DNA of 6,345 nt from Erysipelotrichaceae bacterium (GTDB taxonomy: Bacteria; Bacillota_I; Bacilli_A; Erysipelotrichales; Erysipelotrichaceae). Positions 5,232 through 6,345 of the stretch are shown here, in pieces. The position numbers and the translations under genes are program-made. How positions within the stretch are numbered: the first letter of the stretch is position 1; each line of letters opens with the position of its first letter. The stretch covers positions 1 through 6,345 of the forward strand of contig JAFOMB010000062.1 of NCBI GenBank assembly GCA_017419065.1, read 5' to 3'. Below the pieces are notes generated by a model. The model was not told the DNA's origin and did not search any database. It saw only the letters and a program-made list of their open reading frames with translations.

Positions 5232-6203
5232 ATGTTGGATCAGGATCTGATGATATTCTTCTAAGATATTCCTCAGATCTTCATAGGTCTCCATGGAGAT
5301 CATTTTATTCTTGTAGGTGGAAGACATATACAGACCGCTGAGATAGTGAGGCGATAAGCCTCTCATCTCTCTCATCCCGGTCTTCTCTCCCTTGAGGTCT
5401 ATGAGCTTCCGGGCATGGTCGAGACAGCCCTCAAATCTCTCTTCGATACTGACACGGTAGTCTTCCTTCCCGGAGAGGTAGTTGTTGATCTCCTTGATGA
5501 GAAAGGGATTGCCGACGACACCTCTGGAGATCATGACGGCATCACAGTTCGTCTCTTCTTTCATCTGAATGAAGTCTTCGACACTTTTGACATCCCCGTT
5601 CCCTATGACAGGGATCTTCATCTCTTTCTTCAGTATGGCGATATGGGACCAGTCGGAGTGGCCTTCATACATCTGGCTTCTCGTACGGGCATGAAGGGCG
5701 ATGGCACTTACCCCGGCCTCTTCCAGTTTCTTCGACAGGGAGAGGTAGTTCATATGACTCTTGTCAAAGCCCAGTCTCATCTTGACCGTGACAGGCTTCT
5801 TCACGTTCTCCACGATCTTTCTTATCGTTTCGACACTTCTGTCTTCTTCCTTCATCATGGCGCTTCCGGCTCCGGTCTTGATGACCTTGTTTACCGGACA
5901 GCCCATATTGATGTCGATGATATCGCAGTTCGTATCATGATCCATGACTTTCGCCGCATAGACCATACTCTCGACATCTGTCCCGAAGAGCTGTAAGGCG
6001 ACCGGATGAAAACGGTCATCGATCTCCAGCATGTCCAGGGTCTTCTTATTCCCGTAATAGATCGCCTTATCGGAAGTCATCTCCGTATAGGTCAGTCCGG
6101 CCCCGAAGCCGTAACAGACTTCTCTAAAAGCCCCGTTGGTGATACCGGCCATAGGCCCGATCACTAAAGGCGATGTGATATTCAGATCACTTATAGACCA
6201 CAT
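5217..6203 (-). CDS. dus: tRNA-dihydrouridine synthase (DusB-like)
   Basis: This 328-residue FMN-dependent enzyme reduces uridines in the D-loop of tRNA to dihydrouridine; the length is normal. Visible features of the TIM-barrel domain are PMAGITNGAFR (residues 17-27, FMN site), the catalytic-cysteine motif DINMGCPVNK (97-106, Cys102), VKMRLG with Lys141 (140-145), LHARTRSQMYEGHSDW (170-185, His171), GNGDV (201-205) and ISRGVVGNPF (225-234). The rest is the helical tRNA-binding domain. Closest in style to the DusB branch; which uridine it modifies cannot be read from sequence. The ATG (complement of 6201-6203) lies inside hslO, with GAGG 4 bases upstream, so the two genes are co-transcribed. 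In Bacillus, hslO and a dus gene also lie in one chromosomal neighbourhood. The stop codon is in the loop of the shared terminator hairpin. Confidence 0.94.
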   Translation of the reverse strand: MWSISDLNITSPLVIGPMAGITNGAFREVCYGFGAGLTYTEMTSDKAIYYGNKKTLDMLEIDDRFHPVALQLFGTDVESMVYAAKVMDHDTNCDIIDINMGCPVNKVIKTGAGSAMMKEEDRSVETIRKIVENVKKPVTVKMRLGFDKSHMNYLSLSKKLEEAGVSAIALHARTRSQMYEGHSDWSHIAILKKEMKIPVIGNGDVKSVEDFIQMKEETNCDAVMISRGVVGNPFLIKEINNYLSGKEDYRVSIEERFEGCLDHARKLIDLKGEKTGMREMRGLSPHYLSGLYMSSTYKNKMISMETYEDLRNILEEYHQILIQHERDS

Positions 6204-6345
6204 ACTTCCTCAGCAGTTCGAGATCGTCTTTCCCGAAGTGATAGGTCTTGTCGCAGAACTCGCACTTGATGTCGATGCCCTCTTCATCCAGGAGTTCCTC
6301 CAGATCTGTCTTGGATAATGTCAGCAGGTTTCTCAAGAAGCGGTC
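6187..6345 (-). CDS. hslO: Hsp33 redox-regulated chaperone, C-terminal fragment (5' end outside window)
   Basis: Reading leftward from base 6345, an open frame of 52 residues begins DRFLRNLLTLSKTDLEELL and ends ...RKYVVYK at TGA (complement of 6187-6189). CEFC at residues 28-31 followed by K-YHFGKDDLELL is the CxxC half of the Hsp33 zinc/redox switch domain. The partner CxC motif normally lies about 31 residues earlier, just beyond the window edge, and the first visible residues match what follows it. Hsp33 is a cytoplasmic holdase activated when oxidation releases its zinc. The last 17 bases overlap the dus coding region in another frame and carry the dus Shine-Dalgarno just upstream. Confidence 0.88.
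   Translation of the reverse strand, partial: DRFLRNLLTLSKTDLEELLDEEGIDIKCEFCDKTYHFGKDDLELLRKYVVYK
6208..6211 (-). promoter_or_regulatory. Ribosome binding site for dus, inside hslO
   Basis: On the minus strand GAGG (complement of 6208-6211) precedes the dus ATG by four bases (AAGT). The spacing is on the short side, but this is the only purine-rich Shine-Dalgarno-like site nearby and it supports the start at 6203. It lies within the final codons of hslO, consistent with an hslO-dus operon. Confidence 0.5.

Noticed and set aside
5415..5996. Open frame of 193 codons on the plus strand opposite dus.
   Set aside because: It is antisense to a well-supported dus gene with complete motifs and shows no recognisable domain. 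It is explained by the codon bias of dus.
1..6345. Searched for CRISPR repeats, insertion sequences, tRNA genes, riboswitches and a toxin-antitoxin or phage module.
   Set aside because: Nearly all bases are taken up by eight recognisable genes with short gaps. I found no direct repeats with spacers, transposase motifs, tRNA-like folds or long leaders.

Overview
The window looks like a compact chromosomal segment of a Bacillota (Firmicutes) bacterium. The evidence is an EF-G/TetM-like GTPase with a YacP/Rae1-type NYN domain, a neighbouring hslO-dus pair, short intergenic gaps and intrinsic terminators. Coding genes strongly prefer C-ending codons (ATC, GTC, TTC, CTC) and AGA/AGG arginine codons, while the few intergenic bases are AT-rich. 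Erysipelotrichia-like gut Firmicutes are one possibility, but the sequence alone does not fix the lineage. I see no mobile elements, CRISPR arrays, tRNA or rRNA genes, and no gap over 300 bases.

Layout, left to right: (1) the 3' end of a UMF1/Atg22-like MFS transporter (+), closed by a strong terminator; (2) a small SRAP-domain AP-site crosslinking protein (+, 299-835); (3) folC, folylpolyglutamate/dihydrofolate synthase (-, 845-2074), converging on the SRAP gene; (4) a 23-bp divergent region whose centre is a perfect palindrome that reads as a -10 box on both strands; (5) ung, family 1 uracil-DNA glycosylase (+, 2098-2769); (6) an 813-residue fusion of an EF-G/TetM-like translational GTPase with a C-terminal YacP/Rae1-type NYN endoribonuclease domain (+, 2766-5207), overlapping ung by 4 bp; (7) a convergent dihydrouridine synthase gene (-, 5217-6203); (8) the 3' end of hslO (Hsp33, -), whose last 17 bases overlap the start of dus.

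The most notable item is the GTPase-NYN fusion. Known relatives of its N-terminal part bind at the ribosomal A site, and Rae1 is known to cut mRNA in a ribosome-dependent way. A single polypeptide could therefore deliver an mRNA nuclease to the A site under GTP control. The architecture probably recurs in related Firmicutes, but I know of no experimental description of it. A second theme is expression: the three genes that follow a promoter (SRAP, folC, ung) each have a -10-like box ending only 6-7 nt before the ATG and no Shine-Dalgarno, suggesting leaderless mRNAs. The two genes that follow another gene (GTPase-NYN, dus) have clear Shine-Dalgarno sequences inside the upstream gene. A third, more speculative theme is that SRAP, FolC and Ung all bear on uracil in DNA and the abasic sites it produces.
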